A DNA stretch of 59,245 nt from an uncultured Archangium sp. (GCA_903905455.1 CAIVGN010000231.1:1-59245); one strand, 5' to 3'. Numbered from the stretch's first letter, positions 42,904-53,138 are shown. Translations and numbers: made by a program. The notes: generated by a model from the sequence alone, not told the origin.

Positions 42904-44538
42904 ATGAAACTGCTCATCATTGGTGGTGTGGCTGCGGGTGCAACGGCTGCGGCGCGCGCCCGGCGACTCGACGAGAAGGTGGAGATCACCCTGCTGGAGC
43001 GTGGCCCGTACGTCAGCTACGCCAATTGTGGCCTCCCGTACTTCATCTCCGGCGACATCGAGACGCGCTCCAAGCTGCTGCTGCAGACGCCCGAGGGCTT
43101 CGACTCGCGCTACGGCGTGAAGGTGCGGGTCAACACCGAGGCGCTGGAGATCGACCGCGACGGGCGCAAAGTTCGCGTGCGCACGGTCGGCCAGGCCGAC
43201 GAGTGGCTGTCCTACGACAAGCTGCTGCTGGCCCAGGGCGGCACCCCGATTCGCCCCCCGCTGCCCGGGGCGGACCAGGCGCACGTCTTCACCCTGTGGA
43301 CGGTGCCGGACATGGACCGGCTCCACACCTTCATCGAAGAGCACCAGCCGAAGCACGCGGTGGTGGTGGGCGGCGGCTTCATCGGGCTGGAGATGGCCGA
43401 GGCGCTGCGGTCGCGGAAGGTCGAGACCGCCGTCGTGGAGTTGGCGCCGACCGTGCTCAACCTCATGGACCGCGAGTTCGGCGTGCAGGTGAAGGGCGAG
43501 CTCGAGCGCCACGGGGTGAAGGTGGTCACCGGCACGGCCCTCAAGTCCATCGGCGCCGAGACGGTCGAACTGTCTGACGGGCGGTCGCTGCCGGCGAACC
43601 TGGTGTTGCTCTCGGTGGGCGTGAGGCCCGAGCTCTCGCTGGCGAAGGCCGCGGGGCTGACGCTGGGGCCGTCCGGGGCCTTGCAGGTCGACGACACGCT
43701 GCGCACCAACGACCCGCACATCTGGGCCGCCGGGGACATGGTGGAGGTCGAGAACCGCGTCTCGCAGAAGAAGGTGCGCATTCCCCTCGCCGGGCCGGCC
43801 AACCGCCAGGGCCGCATCGCCGCGTCGAACATGCTCGGCACGCCGATGCGCTACCGCGGCGCCCTGGGCACCAGCGTGGTGAAGGTCTTCGAGGCCGTGG
43901 GCGCGATGACCGGGCTGTCCGAGAAAGCCGCGCGCGACGCCGGCTTCGAGGTGGGCGTGGCGGTGATGCACAAGGACCACCACGCCAGCTACTACCCGGG
44001 CGGCAAGGAGCTCTCGCTCAAGTTGATCTACGAGAAGCCCACCCACCGGCTGCTGGGCGCGGAGGCCTTCGGTCACGCCGGGGTCGAGAAGCGCATCGAC
44101 GTGTTGGCCACGGCGCTGCACGGGAAGATGACCCTCGACGATCTCGCGGAGCTGGACCTGGCCTACGCCCCGCCCTTCTCGTCGGCCAACGACCCCATCA
44201 ACCTCGCGGCCTTCGTGGGCCTCAACGACTGCACCGGCTTCAGTCCGCTGGTGACCGCCGCCCAGGCGCTCGCCGAGCTGAAGAGCGCCACGCCGCCGGT
44301 GGTGATCGACGTGCGCACCAGCAAGGAAGTCGCCGCGGGCCACCTGCCGGGCTCGCTCCACCTCCCGGTCAACGACCTGCGCGCGCGCCTGGGCGAGGTG
44401 CCGAAGGGGCGCCGGCTGCTGGTGCACTGCCGCTCGGGGTTCCGCGCGCATCTCGCGGTGCGCACGCTCCTCGCCGAGGGCTTCACCGACGTGGCCAACA
44501 TCACCGGCGGCTGGGTGAGCCTCGAGCTCGAGCCCTGA
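42904..44538 (+). CDS. CoA-disulfide reductase-like flavoprotein with C-terminal rhodanese domain
   Basis: A 544-residue fusion. The N-terminal ~440 residues are a class of pyridine-nucleotide disulfide oxidoreductase: FAD-binding LIIGGVAAGATAA, the single redox Cys C42 in SYANCGLPY (no CxxxxC), NAD(P)H-binding VVVGGGFIGLE and the FAD site 'IWAAGDMVEV'. The C-terminal ~90 residues form a rhodanese domain with active-site loop HCRSGFRAH. CoADR-Rhd proteins reduce CoA disulfide or CoA-persulfide/polysulfide. It is a single gene. The 127-base gap before it (42777-42903) holds no recognised element. Confidence 0.93.
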   Translation: MKLLIIGGVAAGATAAARARRLDEKVEITLLERGPYVSYANCGLPYFISGDIETRSKLLLQTPEGFDSRYGVKVRVNTEALEIDRDGRKVRVRTVGQADEWLSYDKLLLAQGGTPIRPPLPGADQAHVFTLWTVPDMDRLHTFIEEHQPKHAVVVGGGFIGLEMAEALRSRKVETAVVELAPTVLNLMDREFGVQVKGELERHGVKVVTGTALKSIGAETVELSDGRSLPANLVLLSVGVRPELSLAKAAGLTLGPSGALQVDDTLRTNDPHIWAAGDMVEVENRVSQKKVRIPLAGPANRQGRIAASNMLGTPMRYRGALGTSVVKVFEAVGAMTGLSEKAARDAGFEVGVAVMHKDHHASYYPGGKELSLKLIYEKPTHRLLGAEAFGHAGVEKRIDVLATALHGKMTLDDLAELDLAYAPPFSSANDPINLAAFVGLNDCTGFSPLVTAAQALAELKSATPPVVIDVRTSKEVAAGHLPGSLHLPVNDLRARLGEVPKGRRLLVHCRSGFRAHLAVRTLLAEGFTDVANITGGWVSLELEP

Positions 44539-44547
44539 GCGAGGAGT

Positions 44548-45744
44548 TCACGACGCGCGGTGGCGCCGTCGATCGGCCGAGTCTTCGGTGACGGCCCCGG
44601 GGCGCTCGCCGCTGCGCGTGCGCTCGCGCTTGTTCGCGTAGAGCGCTTCGTCGGCGGCGGCCATCAGCGTGGCCGTGGTGTCGCCGTCGGCGGGGAAGAT
44701 CGAGGAGCCGAGGCTCGCGCGGACCATCACCGACTCCCCGCGCAGCTCCGTGGGCTGGCACAGCTCGCTGAGCATGGAGGTGACGCGGCCCTGGAGGTCA
44801 GCGGCGCCCTGGACGGAGCGGAAGACCACCAGGAACTCGTCGCCCCCCAGGCGGCCCACGGTGGCGGCCGGACCGCAACTCGCCGCCAACCTCGCGCCTA
44901 CGACGCGCAGCAGGTCGTCGCCCGCGAGGTGCCCGAGCCGGTCGTTGACGCCCTTGAATCCATCCAGGTCGAGGATCGCCAGCGCGAAGGTGTTCCCGCG
45001 GCCCAGCGCGAGCTGCTTTTCGAGCAACTCCACCAGCGCGCGACGGTTGAGCAGGTTGGTGAGCGCGTCGGTGTTGGCGAGGTCGTGCACCTCGCGCTGC
45101 AGCTGCACCTCGGTGACCAGCTGATCGAACTGCGCGGCGACGAACTGGATCATCAACACCGCCACGCTGAGCATGCTCACCGCGAGGACCCGGGCGTTGA
45201 AGTCACCGGCCCACAGCATGGCCAACGCCGAGGGCACGATGCCCAGCGTGAGCGCGGCGACGGCGGAAGGGCGCACCGTGGCGAAACAGTGGGCGATGGA
45301 CATCGAGCCGAAGGCCAACGAGATGGGGATGAGCGTCGAGTGGAAGAACGCACCCGAGACGAACGTGTAGCTGGTGAAGGCGCCCATCCCGAACAGGCTC
45401 GCGAAGGCGACCCACGCCGAGCGCTGGAGGGCGGACGACACCGCGGCCGGGGAGAGCGCGGCTCGCTCGGTCTTCCTCCACACCGTGGTGCGGCCCAGGG
45501 CCAGGACGACGAGGCCCGCCATCCACGTGTAGGAGCGAGGGTCGATGTCGGTGTGCGCGCAGACGGCCATCACGATCAACACGTTGAGCGAGGCCATCAG
45601 GTAGATCATCGGCACGTGCTGCTGGATGTCGGCCAGTTGGCGCCATTCCAGCTCGGCGCGGATGGCCTCGGGCGGCGCGGGCACCAGCCACCGGACCATT
45701 CGTCGCGACAGCGCTGTGGGACTCGAGCTCAAGCGCACCCTCAA
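44548..45744 (-). CDS. Membrane-bound diguanylate cyclase (GGDEF)
   Basis: A 398-residue protein with about five or six N-terminal transmembrane helices (about 45-215, MASE-like sensor) and a C-terminal GGDEF domain. 'TDALTNLLNRRAL' opens the domain, followed by 'LDLDGFKGVNDRLGHLAGD', the active site RLGGDEFLVVF, and 'SLGSSIFPADG'. The RxxD inhibitory site (five residues before GGDEF) is not obvious, so product inhibition may be absent. It should make c-di-GMP. The TTG start at 45744 is uncertain; ATG 45699 is an alternative. Confidence 0.92.
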   Translation of the reverse strand: MRVRLSSSPTALSRRMVRWLVPAPPEAIRAELEWRQLADIQQHVPMIYLMASLNVLIVMAVCAHTDIDPRSYTWMAGLVVLALGRTTVWRKTERAALSPAAVSSALQRSAWVAFASLFGMGAFTSYTFVSGAFFHSTLIPISLAFGSMSIAHCFATVRPSAVAALTLGIVPSALAMLWAGDFNARVLAVSMLSVAVLMIQFVAAQFDQLVTEVQLQREVHDLANTDALTNLLNRRALVELLEKQLALGRGNTFALAILDLDGFKGVNDRLGHLAGDDLLRVVGARLAASCGPAATVGRLGGDEFLVVFRSVQGAADLQGRVTSMLSELCQPTELRGESVMVRASLGSSIFPADGDTTATLMAAADEALYANKRERTRSGERPGAVTEDSADRRRHRAS

Positions 45745-45872
45745 GCCGAGCTGACGTCACGGCACTCGGAGCCCGCAGGTACCATGCACCTCGAGGCGTC
45801 GCCAACTCCCCTCCAAGAACGCCGCGCCGGGGGCTGGCCCGGCCGCCCGGGTGCGGGTAAGGCGCCCTGCGC

Positions 45873-47102
45873 ATGATGTCGCGACTCCTCCTGGCTGCGC
45901 TCCTCTCGCTCTGCGCGTGCGCCGCCCTCAAGCCCCTGCCCGTGGCCGTGGCCCCGGTGACGCCGCCCGTCGTCGCGCCTGAACCCGCGTCCCTGTCCGT
46001 GGTGGAGGTGCCCGACGCCGGTGTCGTCGAGGCCGTGACCCTGGCCGTGCTCGACGCGGGCGCCCCGGTGGCCGAGGCCCTCGACGAAGAGCTCGTTGCC
46101 TCCGACGCCGCTGACGAGGCCGCGCCCGACGACGTCGAGCCCGTGGAGGTGGTGCAGGTCAGCACCGACGGCGGCTACCGCTTCACCAGCGACCTTTCCG
46201 ACGCGGAGCTGGCGCGGCGCTGGAAGGAAGACCCGGCCTCTCTGGGCAGCGTCTCGGTGGGCTTCGTCGAGGAGGGCCGGATGATCAACGGCATGCCCTT
46301 CCCCGAGGGCGAGGCGTGGACCGTGGTGGTGCCCGAGTCGTGCTGGACGACGCAGGAGACCGCGGACGCCATCACCGCCGCCGCGAGGCAGGTGCGGGCC
46401 TGGTACCCGGGCGGAGCGCCGGTGCGCGTGGGGCAGGTCAGCGGCAAGGAGGGCGGCTACCTGCCGCCGCACATCAGCCACCAGAACGGCCGCGACATCG
46501 ACGTGGGGCTCTTCTACCCGGGCCCCGAGCCGTACCGCATCAAGGAGCGCGAGAAGGTGATGGACGTGGCCATGAACTGGGCCTTCGCCAAGGCCATCCT
46601 CATGCACGGCGACGTGCAGTTCATCCTCCTCGACAAGCGCGTGCAGAAGGTCCTCTACGACTACGCGTTGGCGCACGGCGAGAACAAGGCGTGGCTCGAC
46701 TCGCTGTTCAACGCGGGCAAGCGCTCGGCCTTCTTCCATGCGCGCAAGCACCGCGACCACTTCCACGTGCGGCTCTACAATCCGCGCGCCCAGGAGCTCG
46801 CCCATCGCCTCGCGCCGCTGATGCCGGTGCGCCCTGACGAGAACATCGCCTTTCACCGCGTGGTGAAGGGCGACACCCTGGGCGGCATCGCGCACAAGAT
46901 GGGCAGCTCGGTCTCCAAGCTCAAGAGCGCCAACCACCTGAGCAACACCTTCCTGCGGCTGGGCCAGGTGCTGCGGGTGCCGCTCAAGGGCCCGTGCACC
47001 AACTGCCCGGTGCCGCCGATGATCGTGGTGCCGCCGCGGCGCGTTCCGCCGCCCACGGCGACCAGCTCCACGACCGGGGCTGGGAAGAAGCCCCAGGGCT
47101 GA
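45873..47102 (+). CDS. Murein endopeptidase (MepA/M74-like) lipoprotein with LysM domain
   Basis: A 409-residue secreted enzyme. The signal ends in a Cys-rich lipobox region (LCACAAL), then a Pro/Ala/Val/Asp linker (about 20-95). The peptidase domain (about 105-320) has the M74 zinc motifs HISHQNGRDIDVGLF (His and Asp ligands) and HRDHFHVRL (HxH). It would cut D-Ala-mDAP cross-links. A LysM domain follows (HRVVKGDTLGGIAHKMG), which anchors it to peptidoglycan, and a Pro/Arg-rich end. It is a single gene, divergent from the diguanylate cyclase with 128 bases between. Confidence 0.92.
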   Translation: MMSRLLLAALLSLCACAALKPLPVAVAPVTPPVVAPEPASLSVVEVPDAGVVEAVTLAVLDAGAPVAEALDEELVASDAADEAAPDDVEPVEVVQVSTDGGYRFTSDLSDAELARRWKEDPASLGSVSVGFVEEGRMINGMPFPEGEAWTVVVPESCWTTQETADAITAAARQVRAWYPGGAPVRVGQVSGKEGGYLPPHISHQNGRDIDVGLFYPGPEPYRIKEREKVMDVAMNWAFAKAILMHGDVQFILLDKRVQKVLYDYALAHGENKAWLDSLFNAGKRSAFFHARKHRDHFHVRLYNPRAQELAHRLAPLMPVRPDENIAFHRVVKGDTLGGIAHKMGSSVSKLKSANHLSNTFLRLGQVLRVPLKGPCTNCPVPPMIVVPPRRVPPPTATSSTTGAGKKPQG

Positions 47103-47118
47103 GCGCGCGCCGGCCCCG

Positions 47119-48195
47119 TCAGGCGGCGCGAAGCTGCGCGGGGGCCGTCATCGCCTGCACCCGCTCGACGACGTACTGGCGGGTCTCGGCCCAGGTCTCG
47201 CCCTCGAGGGTCGCGCCGGGGATGCCGTAGCGCTCCCAGGCGCCGGCGGCCGAGCTGGCCGACGCGGAGGGCCTGGAGTGCGTGGGGAGCGCGCGCAGTG
47301 ACCCGCGCAGGGCGAGCAGGACCGGCTCGCCGCCTTCGGAGGCACACCAGTCGACCACGTCCCAGCCGTGGCGCGAGTGCCGGCCCTCGTCGGCGCCCAG
47401 CTCGTTCAACACGCTGACGATGGCCGGGTCGAGGCACCGCGCGCCGACCTTCGAGATCAGCCGCGCCGAGTAACCCTCGAGCAACGCGCCTTCGAGCAGG
47501 GCGTCGACGGCCACCTGCGCCAGCGCCAGCGCGCGCCCGGGCAGCAGGCCCCGGGTCTGCTTCGCTTCGTGAAACGGCGCGGGCCCCTGCGCCTGGCCGT
47601 CGAGCGAGCGCGCCAGCGAGAAGCACAGCTCGGCGTGGCGCACCTCGTCGAGCGCGTCTTTCTGGGAGCTGACGAGCAGCGCGGGGGGCGCGCCGAGGCT
47701 CATCAGGTCGAGCGTGAGCTGCGCGAAGGCGGCCACCGAGGCGTGCTCGTTGCGGCCATTCTCGCGCCACTGCGCGGCGATGGCGGCGAGGTCCACCTCC
47801 ACGGGCTGGGCCTGCATCACCAGCTGGGTCCACCGGTCGTCCGCGGCGAGCGCGGGGAGCAGCACCTTGAAGCCGCGCCGCAGTTGGCGCCCGCGCGAGA
47901 AGAGGGTGAGCGTGGCCATCGCCATCACCAGGCCGACCAGCGTGAAGATCAGCGCCATGGCGACCCCGCGTTCGCTGACGCCCGGCTCGGCCGAGACCAC
48001 CACGGCGCGAACACCCGCCCAGAGCAGCAGCACGAAGGCCGCCGCGAAGCCGATCAGCATCGGCGCGCGCCACTGCCCCGACGCATCGAGGGCGCCGGCC
48101 ACGAGGGCCGCGAGCCCCAGCACCAGGCCCCCGCCCGCGAAACGGAAGCTCGGCACGAACTTCGAGGGCCCCGGTGCTGCTGGTTCGTCGGTCAA
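47119..48195 (-). CDS. Ferritin-like diiron-fold protein with N-terminal membrane helices
   Basis: A 358-residue protein. Three hydrophobic segments fill residues ~15-105. The ~120-residue four-helix region after that has diiron carboxylate ligands in the ferritin order: NEHASVAAFAQL (Glu), DEVRHAELC (ExxH), EGALLEGY (Glu) and ADEGRHSRHGWD (ExxH). Family members bind two irons, but the membrane anchor and long C-terminal extension set this one apart, so substrate and location are open. The TTG start at 48195 has a good GAGGGG site 7 bases upstream. Confidence 0.82.
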   Translation of the reverse strand: MTDEPAAPGPSKFVPSFRFAGGGLVLGLAALVAGALDASGQWRAPMLIGFAAAFVLLLWAGVRAVVVSAEPGVSERGVAMALIFTLVGLVMAMATLTLFSRGRQLRRGFKVLLPALAADDRWTQLVMQAQPVEVDLAAIAAQWRENGRNEHASVAAFAQLTLDLMSLGAPPALLVSSQKDALDEVRHAELCFSLARSLDGQAQGPAPFHEAKQTRGLLPGRALALAQVAVDALLEGALLEGYSARLISKVGARCLDPAIVSVLNELGADEGRHSRHGWDVVDWCASEGGEPVLLALRGSLRALPTHSRPSASASSAAGAWERYGIPGATLEGETWAETRQYVVERVQAMTAPAQLRAA

Positions 48196-48272
48196 TGCTT
48201 TCCCCTCGAGCTGGTGGTGCGACCCGCCAGAGCCTACTCCGAAGCCCGAGGAGACACCGGGGGCGCGCGCCG

Positions 48273-48689
48273 GCCGCGCTCCTGGCGGCGCTGCGCGACT
48301 ACCACCGCCGGGCGCCGGGCCTGCCGGTGTGGGTGGTGGAGAACGGCATGGCGACCGACGACGGGTTGCCGCGACGCGACGGTTGCACGCGCAGCCAGCA
48401 CCTGCGCGACCACCTCTACTGGCTGCAGCGCGCGCGGGACGAGGGCATCAACGTGTGGTCGCTCACCGACAACTACGAGTGGGGTGACTACCGCAACCGC
48501 TTCGGCCTCTACACGGTCGACGTGGTCGCCGACCCGGCGCTGCGCCGCAAGCCGACCGACGCCGTGGACACGCTGCGGCAGCTGGTGAAGGACCGCGGCG
48601 TGGCGCCCGACTGCGTGCCGGTCAAGGAGGGCGCGGGGGCCGAGCACGGGTCGTGCAGTGGCGACCGCGCATGCCCCTGCCCTTCGTGA
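48273..48689 (+). pseudogene. Truncated GH1 beta-glucosidase (C-terminal remnant)
   Basis: About 138 codons match only the C-terminal third of a family 1 glycoside hydrolase: the nucleophile motif in 'VWVVENGMATDDG', then 'HLYWLQRARDEGINV', 'WSLTDNYEWGDYRNRFGLYTVD' and 'RRKPTDAVDTLRQLV'. The acid/base NEP motif and barrel strands 1-6 are absent; the 5' end joins unrelated sequence next to the ferritin-like gene. Between INV and WSL the usual extra residues of the GH1 strand seem lost too. No start codon with a ribosome site is seen, so it is most likely a dead fragment. Confidence 0.75.
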
Positions 48690-49345
48690 AACGCGGCCCC
48701 CTCGACTCGTCTTCGCGGCCGACGGAGGACACGCTGCGGCTCGTCGCCCTCGTGGGGCTCACGGCGCTGGCGGTGGGGTTGTGGTTCGCGCGCGCCACCC
48801 TCGCCGGGCCGCGCTTCGTCTTCCTGTGGTGGAACCTGTTCCTCGCGTGGGTGCCCTGGGCGGTCTCGGTCACCATGCGCCACGCGAGGCGCGGCTGGGT
48901 CTTCTGGCCGCTGGCGCTCGCCTGGCTCGCCTTCTTCCCCAACGCACCGTACCTGCTGACCGATCTCGTGCACCTCAAGGACCGGCCCCCGGTGCCCATG
49001 TGGTTCGACGTGCTGTTCCTGGCGACGTTCGCCTGGGCCGGGTGCCTGGTGGGGTGGGACTCGCTGTGGCGCGTGCACCGAGAGCTGACGGCGCGGCTGG
49101 GCCGGCGGCTGGCGGCCGGGGCCATCACCGCGAGCGTGGTGCTGTGCGGGCTGGGCGTCTTCCTCGGCCGCTTCGAGCGCCTCAACAGCTGGGAGCTCGT
49201 CACCGACCCGCTGCAGGTCGCGCTCACCGCCGGCCAGGCCCTGCTCGAGCCGAAGGCCCTGGTGTTCTCGCTGGCGTTCTCCGGGGTGGTGGGCGCGGGC
49301 TACCTGTTCACCCGGCCGGGCGCTCCAGCGGCGTCAGAAACCTGA
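48671..49345 (+). CDS. DUF1361-family membrane protein
   Basis: A 224-residue integral membrane protein with about six to seven helices. It fits the DUF1361 pattern: '[15 protein letters not shown]', '[17 protein letters not shown]', '[16 protein letters not shown]' and '[16 protein letters not shown]'. The function of the family is unknown. The start at ATG 48671 overlaps the 3' end of the GH1 remnant by 19 bases; GTG 48653 would add six residues. The next gene follows after 47 bases. Confidence 0.83.
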   Translation: MPLPFVKRGPLDSSSRPTEDTLRLVALVGLTALAVGLWFARATLAGPRFVFLWWNLFLAWVPWAVSVTMRHARRGWVFWPLALAWLAFFPNAPYLLTDLVHLKDRPPVPMWFDVLFLATFAWAGCLVGWDSLWRVHRELTARLGRRLAAGAITASVVLCGLGVFLGRFERLNSWELVTDPLQVALTAGQALLEPKALVFSLAFSGVVGAGYLFTRPGAPAASET

Positions 49346-49392
49346 CTCGTGGACGGGCGAGCGCGGGGCGCGGCGGCTCCCTACGTTTTCCC

Positions 49393-51693
49393 ATGTTGCG
49401 AAGAGTCAACCTCGCCGGCATCGGCGCGCGCTTGTGGCTGTTGATCGTCATCTGCCTGGTCGGTGCCGCGGGAACCCTGGTGCTGTCGCTGGTCACGACG
49501 CGCGAATCGATGCTGACCGAGAAGCGCCTGGCCACGCGGCACGTGGTGGAGGTGGCGACCGGCGTGGTGGCGAGCTTCGAGGCCCAGGCGGCCGCGGGGG
49601 TGCTCACCCAGGAGGCCGCCCGGGCAGCCGCGGCGAGCGCGTTGAAGGGCCTGCGCTACGAGGGGCAGGAGTACTTCTTCATCACCGACATGACCCCGCG
49701 CATGGTGATGCACCCGTTCAAGCCGGCCCTCGACGGCCAGCGGCTCGGCGAGCTGAAGGACCCGACGGGCAAGCACCTCTTCCTGGCCTTCGTCGACGAG
49801 GTGCAGCGCCACCAGGCGGGCTTCGTGGCCTACCAGTGGCCCAAGCCGGGCCTCGACGTGCCGGTGGCGAAGATCTCCTACGTGCAGGGCTTCGCGCCGT
49901 GGGGCTGGGTGATCGGCTCGGGCATCTACCTCGATGACGTCGACGCGCGCTTCTGGGCCGGCGTCCGCAGCCTGGCCGTGACCCTGGTGTTGGGGCTGGT
50001 GGTGCTGGGGCTCGCGGGCTGGTTGATCAGCCGGTCCGTCACCCGCCCGCTGCGGACGGCGGTGCAGCTGGCCGACGCCATCGCCGCGGGCCGGCTGGAC
50101 AACACCATCGAAGCGGGCGGCGCGAGCGAGACCGGGCGCCTGCTCTCGGCCCTGGGCACCATGCAACGAAACCTGCTGGAGCGCCGCGAGGCCGATCAAC
50201 GCACCATCGCGGAGAACCTGCGCATCCGCAGCGCGCTCGATCACGCCTCGGGCAACATCCGCATCGTCGACACCGACGGGAAGCTCATCTACCTGAACCG
50301 CGCGCTGGAGCGGACCCTCCGCACATACGAGACGGAGATCCGGCGCGAGCGCCCCGGGTTCCAGGCCGACGCGCTGGTCGGGGCCAGCATCGGTGTCTTC
50401 TACGAGGACCCCACCGCCGCGGTGCGGAGCCTCGCCGGCTTGAGCACCACCCAGCGGTCCCGGCTCGACCTCGGCGGCCGCCACTTCGACGTGGTGACCA
50501 ACCCCATCCTCGGGGCCAGCGGCGAGCTGCTGGGCAACGTGGGCGAGTGGGTCGACCGCACCGACGATCTCGAGGCCGAGGCGGCCATCACCGCGCTCAT
50601 CGATCGCGCCAGCCGGGGTGACTTCGACCAGCGCCTCGACGACAGCGGCTTCACGGGCTTCCACCTCCAGGCCGGCGCGGGCCTCAATCGTTTCCAGGAC
50701 GAAGTGCGCCAGGGGCTCACGGCCGTCAGCGGCGTGCTCGAGGGCCTCGCGCAGGGTGACCTGACGGCGCGCATGACCGGCCACTACGAGGGGGCGTTCG
50801 CGCGCATCCAACAGGACTGCGAGGCCACCGTGGCGCAGCTGACCGGCATCGTGAGCCAGATCCGCCAGGGCGCGGAGACCATCAACGTCGCGGCCCAGGA
50901 GATCGCCGAGGGCAACACCGACCTGGCGCAGCGCACCCACCAGCAGGCCGGCAGCCTCGCGCAGACCACCAGCCGCATGGGGGAGCTCACCTCGCGGGTC
51001 CGACAGAACGCCGACAACGCCCAGCAGGCCAGCGCGCTCGCCGAGACGGCCAACCAGGTCGCCGTGCGGGGAGGCCGCGTGGTGGGCGACGTGGTGGTGA
51101 CGATGCAGGCCATCTCGGCGTCCAGCCGGAAGATCGTCGACATCATCGACGTCATCGACGTGATCGCGTTCCAGACCAACATCCTCTCGCTCAACGCCGC
51201 GGTCGAGGCCGCGCGCGCCGGGGAGCAGGGGCGCGGGTTCGCGGTGGTGGCCACCGAGGTGCGCAGCCTGGCCCAGCGCAGCGCCAGCGCGGCCCGGGAG
51301 ATCAAGGTCCTCATCGACGCCTCGGTGCGCAACGTCGAGGAGGGCTCGCGGCTGGCGGCAGTGGCCGGCGAGACCACCGGGGAGATCGTCCAGGCGGTGG
51401 AACGGGTGACGGCGATCATGGGCGAGATCTCCGCGGCCAGCGCCGAGCAACGCTCGGGCATCGAGCAGGTCAACGAGTCGGTCGCGCAGATGGACCAGGT
51501 GACCCAGCAGAACTCGGCGCTGGTCGAGCGGGCGGCGGCCTCGGCCTCGTCGATGGAGCAGCAGGCCCGGGAGCTCTCGCACACGGTGTCGGTCTTCCGC
51601 ATGGAAGAGGACGCGCCCCTCAACACCCCGGCACCGCTGTCGGGCCCGAAGGGCCGCCCGAAGCGGGCCCGCGGGCTGGCGGCGCGGAGCTAG
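49393..51693 (+). CDS. Methyl-accepting chemotaxis protein with single-Cache and PAS domains
   Basis: A 766-residue transducer. TM1 (about 12-35) and TM2 (about 195-220) enclose a periplasmic single-Cache sensor ([18 protein letters not shown], then '[17 protein letters not shown]'). A HAMP domain, a cytoplasmic PAS domain ([20 protein letters not shown]) and a second HAMP-like region follow. The signalling domain has the conserved hairpin tip ([30 protein letters not shown]). The C-terminus is Pro/Lys/Arg-rich without a CheR/CheB pentapeptide. No che genes are nearby, so it probably works with a distant cluster. The ATG is preceded by a poor ribosome site. Confidence 0.93.
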   Translation: MLRRVNLAGIGARLWLLIVICLVGAAGTLVLSLVTTRESMLTEKRLATRHVVEVATGVVASFEAQAAAGVLTQEAARAAAASALKGLRYEGQEYFFITDMTPRMVMHPFKPALDGQRLGELKDPTGKHLFLAFVDEVQRHQAGFVAYQWPKPGLDVPVAKISYVQGFAPWGWVIGSGIYLDDVDARFWAGVRSLAVTLVLGLVVLGLAGWLISRSVTRPLRTAVQLADAIAAGRLDNTIEAGGASETGRLLSALGTMQRNLLERREADQRTIAENLRIRSALDHASGNIRIVDTDGKLIYLNRALERTLRTYETEIRRERPGFQADALVGASIGVFYEDPTAAVRSLAGLSTTQRSRLDLGGRHFDVVTNPILGASGELLGNVGEWVDRTDDLEAEAAITALIDRASRGDFDQRLDDSGFTGFHLQAGAGLNRFQDEVRQGLTAVSGVLEGLAQGDLTARMTGHYEGAFARIQQDCEATVAQLTGIVSQIRQGAETINVAAQEIAEGNTDLAQRTHQQAGSLAQTTSRMGELTSRVRQNADNAQQASALAETANQVAVRGGRVVGDVVVTMQAISASSRKIVDIIDVIDVIAFQTNILSLNAAVEAARAGEQGRGFAVVATEVRSLAQRSASAAREIKVLIDASVRNVEEGSRLAAVAGETTGEIVQAVERVTAIMGEISAASAEQRSGIEQVNESVAQMDQVTQQNSALVERAAASASSMEQQARELSHTVSVFRMEEDAPLNTPAPLSGPKGRPKRARGLAARS

Positions 51694-52130
51694 CGTTCGC
51701 GCAGGCACGCCCCGTGGCCCGCGACGGGGGCTCGGGCGCCCAGGAGCCACAGCCCCGCGAGCAGTCCCGCGCCGTCGGTTTCGAGCGCGAGCACCGCGTC
51801 GAGCTCGAAGCGCACCGAGGTGGACGAGGAGCGCACCTCGCAGGCGTCGTTGAAGCGCACGACCTCGAAGCTTCGCCACCACCGCACCGCGTGAACGAGC
51901 GCGTGGGCGGCAGCGACGCACGCCACGACCGCGCCGAGGCCGGTGCAGAGCCAGTGGTCCGGTCCGGGCCCAAAGGCAGGCCACCGCAGGTTCAGCCCCA
52001 CGCTCGCGCCGGAGGCCGCGGCGAGCGAGGTGTTCTGCAGGAGCACCGGCCACAGCCCAGCAGGGTCGAGCCGGTAGCGATCGACCTCGCGCGGAGCCTT
52101 CCCCACCACCACCGCCTCCGAGGTCCCCAT
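51690..52130 (-). CDS. Two-helix membrane protein of unknown function
   Basis: A 146-residue protein with two hydrophobic stretches ([17 protein letters not shown] region and [19 protein letters not shown]) followed by a soluble beta-rich part ([21 protein letters not shown]). Its stop overlaps that of the chemoreceptor by 4 bases at a CTAG palindrome. The family is not recognised. It starts 27 bases after the carbonic anhydrase and may share its transcript. Confidence 0.6.
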   Translation of the reverse strand: MGTSEAVVVGKAPREVDRYRLDPAGLWPVLLQNTSLAAASGASVGLNLRWPAFGPGPDHWLCTGLGAVVACVAAAHALVHAVRWWRSFEVVRFNDACEVRSSSTSVRFELDAVLALETDGAGLLAGLWLLGARAPVAGHGACLRER

Positions 52131-52157
52131 CCGGGAGCGGAAGCGAGCAGCGACGCT

Positions 52158-53138
52158 TCAGCGGCGGCCGTTGCGGGGCGCGGGCTCCGGCGTGGGCTCC
52201 GGCTCCTGCTCGGCGTCGAGCCAGCGCACGCTGCCCGAGGCCGGCGCGTAGATCAGCCGCAGCACCGCGACCTCGTTCGAGCGGCCCAGCACCTTGCTGC
52301 GCCGGCGCAGTTCTCGCGTGGAGAACGAGACGCTGGCCACGGAGGCCGCCTCGTCCAGGGCCTCTGCCTCGAGGCCGGCCTTCAAGCCGCCCAGGGCGGT
52401 GGTCAACGAGGTGGGCCGGGCGATGACCTTCTTGCCCGCGCCATCGAGCGCCTGCTCGACGTGGTGGCACCCGAGGTGCCCCAGCACCAGCACCGCCTTG
52501 GCGTGGAGCCGCTTGACCGAGTCGTCGACGGCCCGGGCCGAGGCCTCGTCGAGCTGGGCCCCGGGCACGCGCACCACGGCGAAGGTCCCCAGGGGTTGAT
52601 CGAACAACAGCTCGGGCACGATGCGGCTGTCGGTGCAGGTCACCACCACCGCGTCGGCGCGCTCGGCGTGGCCCAGCGACTGGCGCAGGGCGACCACGTC
52701 ACGCTGCCGGGTGACGCCCTCGACGAAGCGCGCGTTGCCCGCAACGAGGCCGGACACCAGCTCCTCGAAGGTGGCGGCGACCTCGGGGGCCCTGGGGGCC
52801 TCCTTCGCGGCAACCTCCTTCGCGGGGGCTTCCTTGGAGGGGGCTTCCGCCGCGGCGTGCGCGGCCTTGCCCGGTTCCTGCAGCTTGCCCGGCTCGGCGC
52901 CCGGCCCGTCCTTCGCGGGGAACTGGGCCCAGTCACCCGACTCGGCGACCGGCGGGGGAGGCGGCGTGAGCTTCATGTGCAGCTGAGGGGCCTCGGGCTC
53001 GGCCTCTTCGACGACCTTCTGCACGTGCTTGCGCGGGGCTTCCGTCTGGCCGGCGCGGGCTGCCATGAACCCCACGGCGGCCGCCAGCACGACGATTTGC
53101 CCGGCGAGCACCAGGACGAGGGGTTCCTTGAACTTCAT
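52158..53138 (-). CDS. Membrane-anchored beta-carbonic anhydrase
   Basis: A 326-residue protein. The ATG at 53138 follows an AGGA ribosome site; the long frame upstream overlaps the divergent promoter and was rejected. One N-terminal helix (about 5-27) anchors it, then a ~110-residue Pro/Glu/Ala/Lys linker (KEAPAKEVAAKEAP). The beta-CA domain has C168-T-D170-S-R172 and H221-x-x-C224, all four zinc ligands plus the Asp-Arg dyad. It converts CO2 to bicarbonate, probably outside the cytoplasm. An Arg/Pro/Glu-rich tail ends the chain. Cytosolic beta-CAs lack the anchor and linker. Confidence 0.87.
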   Translation of the reverse strand: MKFKEPLVLVLAGQIVVLAAAVGFMAARAGQTEAPRKHVQKVVEEAEPEAPQLHMKLTPPPPPVAESGDWAQFPAKDGPGAEPGKLQEPGKAAHAAAEAPSKEAPAKEVAAKEAPRAPEVAATFEELVSGLVAGNARFVEGVTRQRDVVALRQSLGHAERADAVVVTCTDSRIVPELLFDQPLGTFAVVRVPGAQLDEASARAVDDSVKRLHAKAVLVLGHLGCHHVEQALDGAGKKVIARPTSLTTALGGLKAGLEAEALDEAASVASVSFSTRELRRRSKVLGRSNEVAVLRLIYAPASGSVRWLDAEQEPEPTPEPAPRNGRR

